Shown piece after piece: positions 1 through 12,588 of a stretch of DNA of 64,000 bases (the stretch's first letter is position 1; each line of letters opens with the position of its first letter). The position numbers and the translations under genes are program-made. The notes under the pieces are model-generated. The model ran no database searches, was not told the origin of the DNA, and saw nothing but the letters and a program-made list of their open reading frames with translations. The stretch comes from Epiperipatus broadwayi (Eukaryota > Onychophora > Udeonychophora > Euonychophora > Peripatidae), in assembly GCA_028023455.1 (NCBI GenBank), contig JAQFVV010000321.1, positions 1-64,000 on the forward strand. Reading direction: 5' to 3'.

Positions 1-1189
1 GTTTAAAATATTACATACAAAATGAATAAATAATATAAGACTTTTACAAAGTGTTTTATTTTGAATTTAAGCACGGGTTTTGTGGTAGAGGTAGAAGTCA
101 TTTATGTTGTAATTATCTCAATAATATTCTAAGGAAAGGCAATATTGGTTGTTTCCATTGTGAAGACATGGGAGAGAATAGATTACGTTGGGAAACTACA
201 ATTAGATATGGTATTAAAAAATATTTCTATTAAAAAATATTTCGCAAAGAAAAATTTTCTGTAAAAAATGTTAAAAGACAGCATTGCAAAATACCATATA
301 AGCAGACTACTTGACTAGAACAGATATCACAAAATTCATCTTTTTTTTTTCTTAGAGTTGGAATGGTCATACTCGTTCGCGGGTGTTTTTGCTGATGATG
401 ATTAGACATTTAGATGTTCATCAATTACTCGAGTTTGCAAAATTTTATTCATTTGGCGAGAAGAGGAATATTAATTAAGATTTTTGAATCAACATGGGAG
501 ACTCTCGTGGTTAATACATGTAACGATTTTATTAAATGTTCTTATTTTCCATAATGCCCAGAACGATGCGATGCGATGTACTATGGCTGCCGTAGTAGGG
601 TGGATACTCTAGATGTCAACGTAAGTCCATGTACCCGGTTTCTGCTACACTTCCAGTGCTTGAATTTCTTATGAACTCCCGAACAAACCATGCGATTTTT
701 TTATTTATAATGATTTCGTTCTTAATATTTTTTATTAGGCATTATATACAAACACAGATACGCCTATTTAAATACATGAACTCAAATACATTGATTTGTG
801 TGTGCGTGTGTGTTTGTGTGTGTAGTTTCAGGTTTTTTTTTTCCAACCTATTAAATGACCGCTGTTTTTTTTTTTTAAAATCAATATAATCCCAAGTTTC
901 AAATTGTCTATTTTTAACGTTTTGCTCTGTTCACCTTGTGCCTTGACACCAATCAGGGAGCCTCTCCTAAGGTTACTGTAGTACAAAAAGAAAACATTCA
1001 TTTCAAAAATAGAACCGACTGATTCTCCCATCTTTTTTAGTAATTGACAGATGAACATTCCTAATGGATTTTGTATTAACAAAATTGAAGCGAAAGGTGT
1101 GGAAGATTTACCGTGACCTACGATTGACTTAGAATAGTAAAATATTAGCGCCCCCACCTTCTGAAGACAATCAAAACATTCTATGCTCT
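1..1189. other. No gene recognised; a short GT-rich microsatellite
   Basis: AT-rich DNA with short open frames lacking recognisable motifs. A GT-dinucleotide tract lies at about 797-823, and poly-T runs at 833 and 867. Confidence 0.6.
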
Positions 1190-1330
1190 AGTAGCCAAGC
1201 GAATAAGTTAATGTCAAAAGGGTGTAGGTTCGAAATCTACTACAATGATTAGTTTATTCTGATTGGTCGGAAGTCTAATCTACTACAGTGGTTAGGCTAT
1301 CTGTTATCACACCGAGGAAGTAAAACATTC
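1190..1330 (+). repeat. Possible tRNA-derived SINE fragment
   Basis: Contains TAGCCAAGCGAATAAGTTAA, resembling a Leu/Ser tRNA A-box region, followed about 45 bp later by GGTTCGAAATC, close to a B-box. A partly repeated segment (TCTAATCTACTACAGTGGTTA) follows. No tail or duplication was found, so this is tentative. Confidence 0.3.
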
Positions 1331-1753
1331 ATTCGTATTAATTATTTTTTATATTATACATTTTACTTTCAGTTTACGGTTTGTTTGTTTTTTTTTTTAC
1401 AAGGAGACAGGGAATAGCACTTTAATAATTTCTAAAATAATGTTTGTTTATTCCTATCAGTATCAGAACTTACGAACAAGCAGGTCCCACCCACATCCCA
1501 AACATTTTTTTTCTTTTTCATCTTCAAATAATCAAAACACGTATAATATATAAACTGAAAGTTACAGTATCTATATTACGCGTTTAGCTGTTTAGCGTAA
1601 ACACAATGCAGTCAAGATAATTAACAAAATAACCCTTCAAGTATTTGATAGGCTATTACAGTAACTATATTATGTAATAATAATAATAACCATTCCTAAA
1701 TGAATATTGCTATTCTAATTCAAAAAAGAGAAAGAAAGAAAAAAACCATTTAA

Positions 1754-2309
1754 TAACTGATATACACAAGCTTATTATATACCTGTGCCTATATATGTAA
1801 TATATAGGGTATATGAGCACAGATTTTCACATTACCCACCACTCTCCACACTATCTCATATCACTGATACACTTGAACACATATATGTCGAAAAGATAAA
1901 TAATCACCAATATACGTATTTCATGCTAAACCAGTATTCATCAGTTGGTCCAGATTACCATCTCTACACATATATACTATAAGTGCTCAGATATATATTA
2001 AGATAGCCAACCCTCATACTTTAATGAACAGGCTTCAATCTACTCCAACTCTTCAACTGTCCATCCAATTGAAAATCTGATGTTGGAATGCTCAAAGGCC
2101 ACCCTAAGGCCAAGATTTTTGTCACACCCATGTTGACCTAAGGGCAATCTGACCCCTCATACACAGGACATAATCCATTTAATACAAGTGTATCAGTGTT
2201 ATAAGATAGTGTGGAGAGTGGTGGGTCATGTGAAAGTCTGTGCTCATACACTCTATATATTACATATATAAACACAGGTATGTAATAAGCCTGTGTGTTT
2301 CAGTTATAT
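1754..2309 (-). mobile_element. Family-2 hammerhead element: foldback repeat of about 556 bp
   Basis: The termini are long imperfect inverted repeats: ATAACTG...CACAAGCTTATTATA at the left mirrors the right end, which runs TAATAAGCCTGTGTG to CAGTTAT. Each arm is about 110 bp and includes the shared block with CCACCACTCTCCACACTATC. The left half carries a minus-strand hammerhead motif at 1899-1959. No open frame. Related copies or fragments lie at 39105-39240, 46930-47034 and 48545-48725. Its target-site duplication is unclear. Confidence 0.7.
1899..1959 (-). ncRNA. Family-2 type I hammerhead ribozyme motif
   Basis: On the minus strand, conserved core CTGATGA (1938-1944) and GAAA (1919-1922). 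Stem I: ACCAA pairs with TTGGT, extended by GGTAATC with GATTATT beyond a small internal loop. Stem II is a 15-nt hairpin with one A.C mismatch. Stem III is the self-complementary TACGTA (1913-1918). Predicted cleavage is after the ATA triplet, between 1911 and 1910. The conserved catalytic bases are all present. Confidence 0.7.
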
Positions 2310-2580
2310 TTGAACATTGTAAATATTGAGAAAATAGGATTGAAATAAGACCAAAGAATCAATTCATTATTCATTTCTTGGGAGGAGCTGATTAATTTCA
2401 TAAATATAATTAATTTTTTTTTATTAACACTTACGTTTGAAAATGAATGAATAAATAGCAATATCTTATAAATCTATCAAATTATCATAATCTAACCAAA
2501 GCAGATTTAAATAGTTGTGGCTTCTAGATTATTCACACCTTTAAATTATACGCTATCTATCTCTTAAGTAATATGTGCAT
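2310..2580. other. No feature seen
   Basis: AT-rich spacer between two repeats; nothing recognisable. Confidence 0.5.
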
Positions 2581-2584
2581 AGAC

Positions 2585-2935
2585 ATTAACCATGTAATAA
2601 TATTGTGGTTAGAGTGCACAGTTTTTCCATGTGTAGCATGGAGAAACAACACCATGTAGTGGGCTAGAATCTTGGTAATTGCTGGTAGCAGAAGACGTAA
2701 GCTAAATGGGCTTATGCATGGCAACTAGCATCACCAAGCAGGCAGCTTTGTGGCCAGCTAGCTGGTGGAATGTTACTGTGCTTAAGCATGGTGAACAGCG
2801 CCACCTAGCGGCTGGAACAAGCATTGCTGCTTTTGGCTTCTACTGTGGATACTTCTGCATGTTTATGCAGAAACAGCACCTCTAGCAGTGGAAGTACACT
2901 ATCTCCACAACTACCAATAAAAGTTTTACATATTC
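2585..2935 (+). repeat. Interspersed repeat, long copy
   Basis: The least AT-rich patch of this region, containing ACAGCGCCACCTAGCGG and a 3' segment (2861-2932) repeated almost exactly at 4052-4123. Ends with AATAAAAGTTTTACAT in both copies. Class not recognised; a SINE or MITE is possible. Confidence 0.55.
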
Positions 2936-3282
2936 ACTATTTTTGTATTAATTATGTAATGAAATGTATTAGATTATAAAGTTTAAATAAAAATAAAATT
3001 ATTAATGCCTTGATTATTAAGCATAACAAAGTATTTTTAAATAATTATAATTAAACTTAAAAAATGTTTACTGAAAGTTCTGTTTTTTATCAGATTGCAT
3101 TAAAAAGTAATGAAATGGAGCAAAGATGTTTGATAAAAAAGGTACCTTTTATATATAAAAAAAGAAGTCACAAATGTAAAATTTTTGTTTTAAGTCACTC
3201 CATTCCTTAATAAAAATTTAACTAAAAATTATTTTTTTAAAAAATGGATATAAGTATTACAAATCTATATAGTAGTGCCACT

Positions 3283-3400
3283 CAAAGCAAGACAGAGCAA
3301 TCAATGGATGCCAGAAGGCTTGTGCATAAAATCCCTATCTAGTGCCTACTCATCCAATATCCCCAAACTAGTTTCTGGCTCGGTTGTAGCATGTCATATG
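3283..3400 (-). repeat. Family-1 hammerhead element, decayed single arm (copy A)
   Basis: Reads on the minus strand with the family signatures CCAGAAACTAGTTTGGGGAT, GATGAGTAGGCACTAGATAG and CTTCTGGCATCCATTGATT. The CTGATGA core has been lost and the cleavage triplet is GTT rather than GTC, so it is a dead relic. Confidence 0.7.
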
Positions 3401-4051
3401 CTTGTGGCAGCTGATTCATTGAAATTTTGTTTTCTTTTTTAAAATGCACAAAAACTATAAGCATGATATCAACAAAAGTCCTGACATTTGTTGTTGCTTA
3501 ATTCTGTCTTTAAAATGGTGTATCACAATTTGAAATCAGATAACATTTAAATTTTTAATTACCATTTTTATTAATAGGTGCATTTAATTTTTTTCTTTAC
3601 TGGTCAGTTTTGATAAAGGCAGAATTGCTTTATCAGCCAGATTAGTTAGTAAAATGGATTAAAAATATGCTGATGATTCATATTTCAAAGCTATAATGAG
3701 CAGAATACCGATTGTAAGTATTCAATTTTAATTTTTTAATTATTTGAATAATATTAATTTTTTTTTAGTTATTTAATAAATGGTGTAATTTATTAATATG
3801 TTTGTATTTGTATTGGTGTGTCTGTGTAGTATATAAATTATATAATATTAAATCATTTATACTCTTTTTTATACAGTATATACATTTGTATTCAAATATT
3901 ACAAAAGTGGTTTATGTACAATGTAATTTTGGGTCTCTGATCCAAGTTTGAGGCAATCTTATTTTATAGACATAATGATTCTCAAAAGATTTAATAATTT
4001 ATTAATATTTGTATTAGTATATTTGTGTTTTCACTTGCATGATTGTGTCGT

Positions 4052-4123
4052 GTTTATGCAGAAACAGCGCCTCTAGTGGTGGGAGTACACTATCTCCACA
4101 ACTACCAATAAAAGTTTTACATG
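4052..4123 (+). repeat. Short direct copy of the 2861-2932 repeat end
   Basis: Matches 2861-2932 over its whole 72 bp with a few substitutions (GCAGAAACAGCGCCTCTAG against GCAGAAACAGCACCTCTAG). Likely the 3' end of the same repeat family. Confidence 0.6.
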
Positions 4124-5767
<1,644 letters not shown>

Positions 5768-5768
<1 letters not shown>

Positions 5769-6426
5769 TTGTAGACCTTGAGCTGTAGAGTTCATCATTA
5801 AACTACTATACTGACTTACACTGGGTACAATCATTTAATAATTTTACTTAAACATAAAGTGATTTAAATATCTTTAGCAGAGTGAGTCTTAATGCTTACT
5901 TGCAGCATATATCTAAAATATAATAAATGCTATTTAACATAAATGCATATTGTTTCAGATATTTAAGATACACATAATAAGGGTACACTGATATTTACTC
6001 TGGTATTTATATATAACTACTATACACTGACAAATAGTGAGTAGAGATAGTACTACTATTAGCAAACTAGGCAATTACCTAAGACAGTGAGAAGTGCCAT
6101 AATGATATTTAAAGATCATCTATTTAAACATCATCTATTTATATAAAATGTATGTTTTTGCTCAAGGTAATAAATTTTGTGCTTTTTGTTTGTTTGTTTT
6201 TTAGACAAAATATTTGCTTTTAAAAATTGAAAATTGACAGGATTTTTATTGTGATAGAGTGCAAGAAGATAGATTTTCCTAGATCACTAGCATTGTCCTT
6301 AAATAGGTTCCTGCAAGGAAAAGGCATTTCCACATTTCTCCACAAAGAGATAATGAAGATAAAGTCAATGACCAATAGGCCAGGCAATGAGGATTTTATC
6401 AGCTTTACTTTAAATCAATAAAATAT
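5768..6426. other. No gene recognised
   Basis: AT-rich spacer; one 64-codon frame with no recognisable motif. Confidence 0.5.
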
Positions 6427-6519
6427 CACATGATCAGCATAAATTTCCATCATCTCTATGCCACTAACTGTAAATTTTAGCCAGGAATAATAATTTTCAG
6501 ATTGTAGTGCTTAATAAAT

Positions 6520-6590
6520 TCCTATCCAATATCTCCAGACTTGTTTCAAGCTTATGCCTATCATCAGTGAGGAACTTTGAAACTTAAACC
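6520..6590 (-). ncRNA. Family-1 hammerhead motif, copy C
   Basis: Minus strand: CTGATGA at 6561-6567, GAAA at 6544-6547, minimal stem III ACAAGT, GTC cleavage triplet at 6538-6540. Stem I is CCTCA against TGGAGA with one mismatch. Stem II (TAGGCATAAGCTT) is weak, so activity may be reduced. Confidence 0.6.
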
Positions 6591-6892
6591 ATTGCATAGA
6601 GATCTTGAAAAATTATGCTGCTTTAACAGGAAGTAAGCAAGTGACATGATAGTGTCAGGTAATATTTTATTGGTTTATACCAATTTCTGGGCGCACCAGA
6701 GATATCAAAACACAAAGATACCATAATATATAGAAATTAAATTGTTTTCAGATCTATATGATTATGCAAGCATGTTAGCTTAGATTAAAAACATTTATAT
6801 GTGTTTTAGTTTGGGTTGATAGTGTGATAATAGAACACAGAGATAGAAGATAGATGCTGAAAGGAGATGCATTAGATCCTAAAGATCCAGGT

Positions 6893-6965
6893 GCAATTGT
6901 TCAAGATCTAAAGTTCCCCCTGATGAAAGCCATAAGCTCGAAACTAGTCTGGGGATATTGGAGGG
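6893..6965 (+). ncRNA. Family-1 hammerhead motif, copy B
   Basis: CTGATGA at 6920-6926, GAAA at 6940-6943, stem III ACTAGT, cleavage after C6949. Stem II AAGC/GCTC has three pairs. Stem I pairs CCC with GGG, but its first pair is a C.U mismatch. Core intact, helices partly eroded. Confidence 0.6.
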
Positions 6966-7008
6966 ATTTAATAACCATGATATGATATTTATTATTACTT
7001 ACTAAAGG

Positions 7009-8454
7009 GAAGGCTCCAGGTAATGATGGAATTATAATTGATATATTAAAAGAAGCAGGTGAAGAAATAGAAATTTTTTTAGCAAAGTTATATACCAAAT
7101 GTCTAAATGATAAAGATGTACCAGATGATTGGAAGAATGCAGTATTAATATTAATATTTAAAAAAGGTGATAAAGAAGATATTAGAAATTACAGACCTAT
7201 CAGTCTTTTATCAGTTTTACACAAAATTTTTACTAAGATAATTACAACTCGTCTACAGAAAACACTGGATTTCCACCAACCAAGAAAACAAGCTGGATTT
7301 AAAAGTGGTTTTAGTACAGTAGATCATATCCAGGTATTGAGAGAAATTATAGAAAGGACAAATGAATATGAGTTGCCATTATGCTTAGGATTTGTAGACT
7401 ATGAAAAGACATTTGATTCTATAAACATTTCTTCAGTGATTAAAGCATTGGATCATCAAGGTGTAGATCCAGGATATTGTCATATTTTGAAGAATATTTA
7501 TAAAAATGCAACAGCAACAATTAGATTACATAATGATAGTAAGAAAATTAACATTGAAAAGGGTGTAAGACAGGGTGACTCCATATCTCCAAAACTTTTT
7601 ACAGCAGTGCTGCAAGAAGTATTTTGTGGATTAAAATGGGAAGCTAAAGGAGTGAAAGTAAATGGAGACTATTTAAGTCATTTAGATTTTGAAGATGATG
7701 TAGTTGTTTTTTGCAAATAATGCTTTAGAGCTACAGGAAATGTTGCAGGAGTTATCAGATGAAAGTAGGAACGTAGGACTAAAGATAAATGTTAAAAAGA
7801 CTAAAGTAATGTTTAATAGATTTTCTCAAAATATGAAAATAAAGATTGATTATGATGAGGTAGAAGAAGCTAACAGTTACAAATACCTTGGTCAGATTAT
7901 TAATACAGATGGAAACATAATGGATGAAATTAATCATAGAATTAAACTTGGTTGGAGTGCTTTTGGTAGAAATAACTTGATACTTAAAGGAAATATGCCT
8001 ATATGTTTGAAAAGGAAGGTTTTTAATAAATGTGTTTTGCCAGTTCTTATTTATGGATCTGAGACTTGGACACTTAATAGAAGAGCAATACAGAGACTTC
8101 AGACCACTCAGAGAAGTATGGAGAGATGTATGTTGGGAGTAACAAGAAGGGATCGAAAAATGCAATGTATGGGTAAGAGAACAAACAGGTATAACTGACC
8201 TCATTGAAAAAATTAAAAGATTGAAGTGGAGTTTGGCTGGACATATTGTTAGAAGAGATGATAACAGATGGGCAATTGAAATTTTAAACTGGATTCCAAG
8301 AGATTGTAAAAGACCCAGAAAGAGACCACATGTGAGATGGATGGATGAAATAAGAAAGTGTGCAGGGGTGATGTGGAGAAGAGAAGCTAAAGATAGGAAA
8401 AGTTGGATTGAACTTGGAGAGACCTTCATCCTGCAGTGGATTGATAATGGTTGA
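7009..8454 (+). pseudogene. RTE reverse transcriptase, frameshifted
   Basis: Open segments 7009-7720, 7704-8198 and 8221-8454 lie in shifted frames and together cover palm, thumb and C-terminal regions of an RTE polymerase. The second catalytic aspartate pair survives as EDD preceded by a mutated residue. Confidence 0.85.
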
Positions 8455-8472
8455 TGATGATGATGATGACCA
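7009..8472 (+). mobile_element. RTE-clade LINE 1, 5'-truncated, reverse transcriptase part
   Basis: Starts abruptly inside the RT domain (KAPGNDGIIIDILKEA) and ends in TGATGATGATGATG, the short-repeat 3' tail usual for RTE elements. RT landmarks in order: NYRPISLLSV, QAGFKSGFSTVDH, the A-motif region FVDYEKTFDSI, RQGDSISPKLF, the C-motif region (here FEDD where the family has FADD), YKYLGQII, SETWTLNRRAIQ and the C-terminal GHIVRRDDNRW-ILNWIPRDCKR block. The endonuclease domain is absent. The frame is broken near 7705 and again near 8198-8220, so it cannot encode an intact protein. Very similar to LINE 3 at 54115-56720, so this family was active fairly recently. Confidence 0.92.
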
Positions 8473-9281
8473 AAGCTTATGGTAAATGGTATAGTGATGG
8501 TGGAAAATTATTCAGTTTTAGTTTCTTATTTTATCACAATTTCTAAATAATAACAATGTCTTTATTTTCTGTCCAATAAATAGTTTTCCAGCTACCTAGT
8601 TATGGCCTAGCTACCTGAAACAATTTTAAAACTTACTCAAAAGTCCTCCATTTTAAATTTTTTATCTGGATTTGAACCCAGATTATAATTATAGCAAGTG
8701 GGTATTATTTAGAGCCTGGGTGATCAATTTTGGCATCTGAGGCAACCCTTAAAAACTGCACATTTTGAAATTATTATAAAGCTTTCATTGAAAATGATTT
8801 ATTGAACAAATCAATGAAAGTATAAAATAAAAATGTTTATGAAATATATATATATCTACGCTCAAATATAGTGCATTAGGCAGTGATCACATCGCTGCAC
8901 TTACCGGAGTGGCATTAATGTTCTAAGCAGTGCATCGTAAGGCTTTTATGAATATATATATATTTAATCAATGTATTAGATTCATTGAGATAGTACAATC
9001 TTTTTTAAAAGAGCAGGTTTTTTAAACATTTGGAGAAAGTATTTTAGTACAATCTTGTCGTTTGATAAGTGATCAATAATAATGTTCCTGGTTTATTTTC
9101 TCCATCTTTTCATTAAAAAATATTTTTTAAATATATTTTCTCTAATTGTTCTATGTATTTATTATTATTATTAGCAACATATTTGCCAAATTTGATACTA
9201 ATAAAAGATAAATTCTTAAAGTACGTTTCCAGTTACTCAAATTCAATTCAATGTTTATTAACATGTAAACATACGTCAAAT
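8473..9281. other. Non-coding; a hairpin island flanked by AT repeats
   Basis: A GC-richer island at about 8862-8960 sits between two ATATATAT tracts and contains a hairpin (GCAG...CTGC around CGATGTGATC). Otherwise no feature seen. Confidence 0.45.
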
Positions 9282-9352
9282 ACGTTGACCGGGAAGCGAA
9301 CCCGGGCCAGCTACTTGGAAGGCAACTATGCTAACCGCTAAGCCACCAACGA
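9282..9352 (-). tRNA. tRNA-Gly(TCC)-like sequence, probably pseudogene or SINE head
   Basis: On the minus strand a 71-nt cloverleaf: A-box TGGCTTAGCGG, anticodon stem-loop with CTTCCAA (anticodon TCC, glycine), perfect T-stem CCGGG/CCCGG. Defects: the 1-72 pair is T.T, and the B-box reads GGTTCGCTTCC, with C where A58 is nearly invariant. No T-run terminator follows. It sits beside a C-run (9355-9369). A functional gene is unlikely. Confidence 0.5.
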
Positions 9353-12286
9353 CACCCCCCCCCCCCCCAAAAAAAAAGAGTTTACATTTGATTGTTACTA
9401 CAGCTCAATAACTGCTGAATTGCGTTTTTTAAAGCTATTATTTGACAACGGAAAAATATCAATGTTCTTGAAATATTTATTATAAAAATCTGGCAATCTA
9501 ACCAATATAGGTTTTTTCAAACACTCGGAATTACCATTTGATTTGGGAATTCTATATTATATCTTCGTCTCCAACTCAGAATTATTTATTTCACTTTTCA
9601 CTAACTTTTGCAATATTAACATGTCACTAACAAGTCTATAAACAACTTATTACTTAAACTTCCTGATTTCTCTTTAAGCATTATCAATTTTTGAAATTTA
9701 TGTTGAATATTTTGAATCGTCATCATCATAATAATAACAACAGCAAACAACAACACGACTTAACATGTTTTTAAAAATCTAATACTTTTCGAAAGATACA
9801 AGATGGAGTAGGAATAATAGTAACATTTTTTAGCTTAATTTGGAAAACAGATGTTAACTTTAGCAGGACTAACTTTGGTGGGAATATTTTAATTATAATA
9901 ATTTTTTTTAAGTATTGGTGTTCAACCTAGCTCCGGGTTATCAACTTCAACATGTTAAAAACCTGAGCAAATTCGGTTTTTAACTTATGCTGCAGTTTAT
10001 TACTTTAACAATATTATTACTATTTAACTGGAATTAGCCTTCCGCGATTAATAAATTTTAGAACCCTGTGTGTCAGAGAAGGAGTAGGGTAGAAAAAAGC
10101 AAATTTTAATATAATTTTTTTTATAATATTTAATAAATTATAACCCAGAAAAAATTCAACTTTATTTTTTTTATGAATAAATATATCAGTATGTCTGTGT
10201 TTATATCATCAGTTTATGATGTCTAATCCATAATATATATTTACTGCTAAAAGTTCCTAGATTACCACTCAAGCTTGACTTCGGATAGTTAAATGTCAGT
10301 GACATATCGAATAACTAATCTTGGGGGGGGGGGGGTATTTAATTAATCAGTCTTGAAATTAATTGTTTGGGAGGTCATGTGATATTTGAGTACCTTTAAC
10401 GGAAGATTGAGCACAAAGTTTTATTCATATTTTAGGAGTATCTTAATAAACAATAAATTTCAAATAAAATATTCCAATAAGACAGTAAATCTCCTGGCTA
10501 ATGAGATGATAATTGGCAAGTAAAGTTTCAAACTGAATCTCGCGAAGATTTTTAAGTGACTTGGAAGAAGAATCACGTATAAAATGAATGAATGAAATAA
10601 AATTTTACTGGGTGGATGAATACAAAATAAACTATTGCTTGGAAATACTACGATAAATTCGTAGAGAGGGAATTAAAACAAAGTTCAAACAAACGTAAAA
10701 TTCAAATGTTTTAATTTGCTTTTTTATTCGGATGACCATAACCAGTAAGATGAGAAAAATTTATCAAAAAAATCAACCATTTTAAGACAATGATACTAAT
10801 AATAATTATGTTCTTATTGTGGTTAATAATTATTAAAAAATTAATAAATAATTTTATATAATTTTTATATTGAATCTCTAAAAATTATGGCCACCATTTA
10901 TATTAGATAAATATGAGTTGCTCACTCTTGCTCCAAGTTATACAGATTCTTACAATTTATAACATTTATGAATTTTAATGGTTCTATTTTTCGTCTATTT
11001 ACATTTATTTACACTTTTATTAGTTTGTCTGTTTTCCTGCCTAAGCCACCAAACATCCACGGCCCATTGTGAATACCGATTTTAGTGTTGCAACCTCGGA
11101 CATTACAACGCCATTAATTCTCATACAAGCTCATGTTATGTCCATTCGGACAGACTTTCACTGACGTTACTGCATCCATTTCAGTAGTTGGTAATTTCCA
11201 AATATTCATCATTTTTGAATATGCAATGAAAAAAAATATGAAAAATAACTGAAAATGTCAAAGTATTACAAAAAAAAAAAAGATCGTGTTGGAAAAAAAA
11301 AATCTTGTTGATAAAAAAACCACATTGTAGGGTACACTGCACGGATTATTTCCTTTCAATTTGACATCATTGCGACATTACACATTTATTGTGGGTGTGA
11401 AAAGGCCTCCTATCTTCCCTATGTTGCAGCTTTAGTACTCAAGTACCCTTTTGTACAGAGCATAATTGAAGTATTGCCTATTGATACAGCATTGGTTATG
11501 ACTCTATATTATATTTATGGATCATTTTTACAAAGAAAAAATAATGACGATATAAAAGAGCCTGTTTTTTTTAAATTAGTGTTCATTTGATTAAGAATTA
11601 TATTTTAATATTTACCAAAAAAATAAAATTGTATTTAATATTACATTAATATTTATAAGATACAATGTATGAGTCATGTATATCTTCCTAACCAAATTTA
11701 GTAGTATAATAAAGAAAAATTAAATGTTTTATTGCTCAAGAATTCATAAGAATTTTGAGCCCTGGAAGCGGCAAAACTAAAGTTATGATCCATGAACCTT
11801 GACCTCCTAAATCCATTAATCTATCGGATTATGCATAAAGCAAACAAATATTAATTATTGTATCAACTGGCAGTATTTAATTTAAAATGTTACAATAAAC
11901 TAAAGCAAAACAATAAAAGTGCTAATCTCATTATGATAATGAGTTTGGAAAATTATTCAGTAAATTATAGATTGGAGGAAATAAAAGTATATTTTTATAC
12001 CAAAGAAAAAAAATTTGAAAGTATATTTTGTTGGCTATGTAAGTAGTGTGCAAATAATTACTCAATATCTCTTATGACATATGCAAATAATAGGATAATC
12101 CCACAATCTTACACTGAAAATGAACTTTCCTAGGCAAACTGAAGATCAGGAAAAAAGAAGTACCTTTACTGATGCATGCTGAATAATTAAGAACAGAAAT
12201 AAGTCTATGTATTCTACTGATTATAAAAAGCCCTTTATTGATGTTGGAAATTATAAAATGATCTAAGAAAAATGGGTGTTCTAAGT
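9353..12286. other. No gene recognised
   Basis: A C/A homopolymer run at 9355-9379 and a G-run at about 10323-10335. The least AT-rich part (about 11035-11190) shows no motif I can name. The remainder is AT-rich with short frames only. Confidence 0.5.
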
Positions 12287-12588
12287 CAGTGGTATACAAT
12301 CTGTGAGTCACGACCTCTCTGGAAATCACATAAAAATTGTTTTTAGATCGCAAAATTTTTAAGCAATTTCCTTTTGGATAATGACTTTTTTTAAAGAATT
12401 TAATTTTTAAAAATAGATAAAATATATGATAATAAATTATTTTTATGTGCATCATAATTTTTTTTGTAAGTATGCTTATTACTAAAAATATTAGTAAATT
12501 AAATTTGATATTAGTAACAACAAATAATGTGTCATGTATGTTTTTTAACATTTTTATTTATGTAGGTTATAATAGTTCCACTATACTG
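12287..12588. mobile_element. Degenerate hAT-type MITE
   Basis: Left end CAGTGGTATACAATCTGTGA with GTCACGACCTCTCTGG resembles hAT ends of the CAGTGGTTCTCAACCTGTGGGTCGCGACC type. The right end (ATAGTTCCACTATACTG) is a poor inverted match with an apparent 4-bp insertion. The flanking 8-mers TTCTAAGT and GCTAACAT match weakly. An old copy if real. Confidence 0.4.

Larger units (their letters stand above)
6427..7008. mobile_element. Family-1 hammerhead element with two divergent ribozymes (copies C and B)
   Basis: Begins with the family terminus (TCACATGATCAGCA), then a minus-strand ribozyme arm, a central segment sharing TTAGCTTAGATT with the large copy at 26080, and a plus-strand ribozyme arm. 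The right arm is cut short soon after its ribozyme and abuts the truncated LINE at about 7009, suggesting a joint or nested insertion. Confidence 0.7.

Noticed and set aside
7779-8429. 216-codon minus-strand frame
   Set aside because: Antisense of LINE 1 RT coding sequence; the plus strand carries the conserved motifs.
12072-12551. 159-codon minus-strand frame as a gene
   Set aside because: Low-complexity I/F/K-rich translation crossing a hAT relic, with no recognisable domain.
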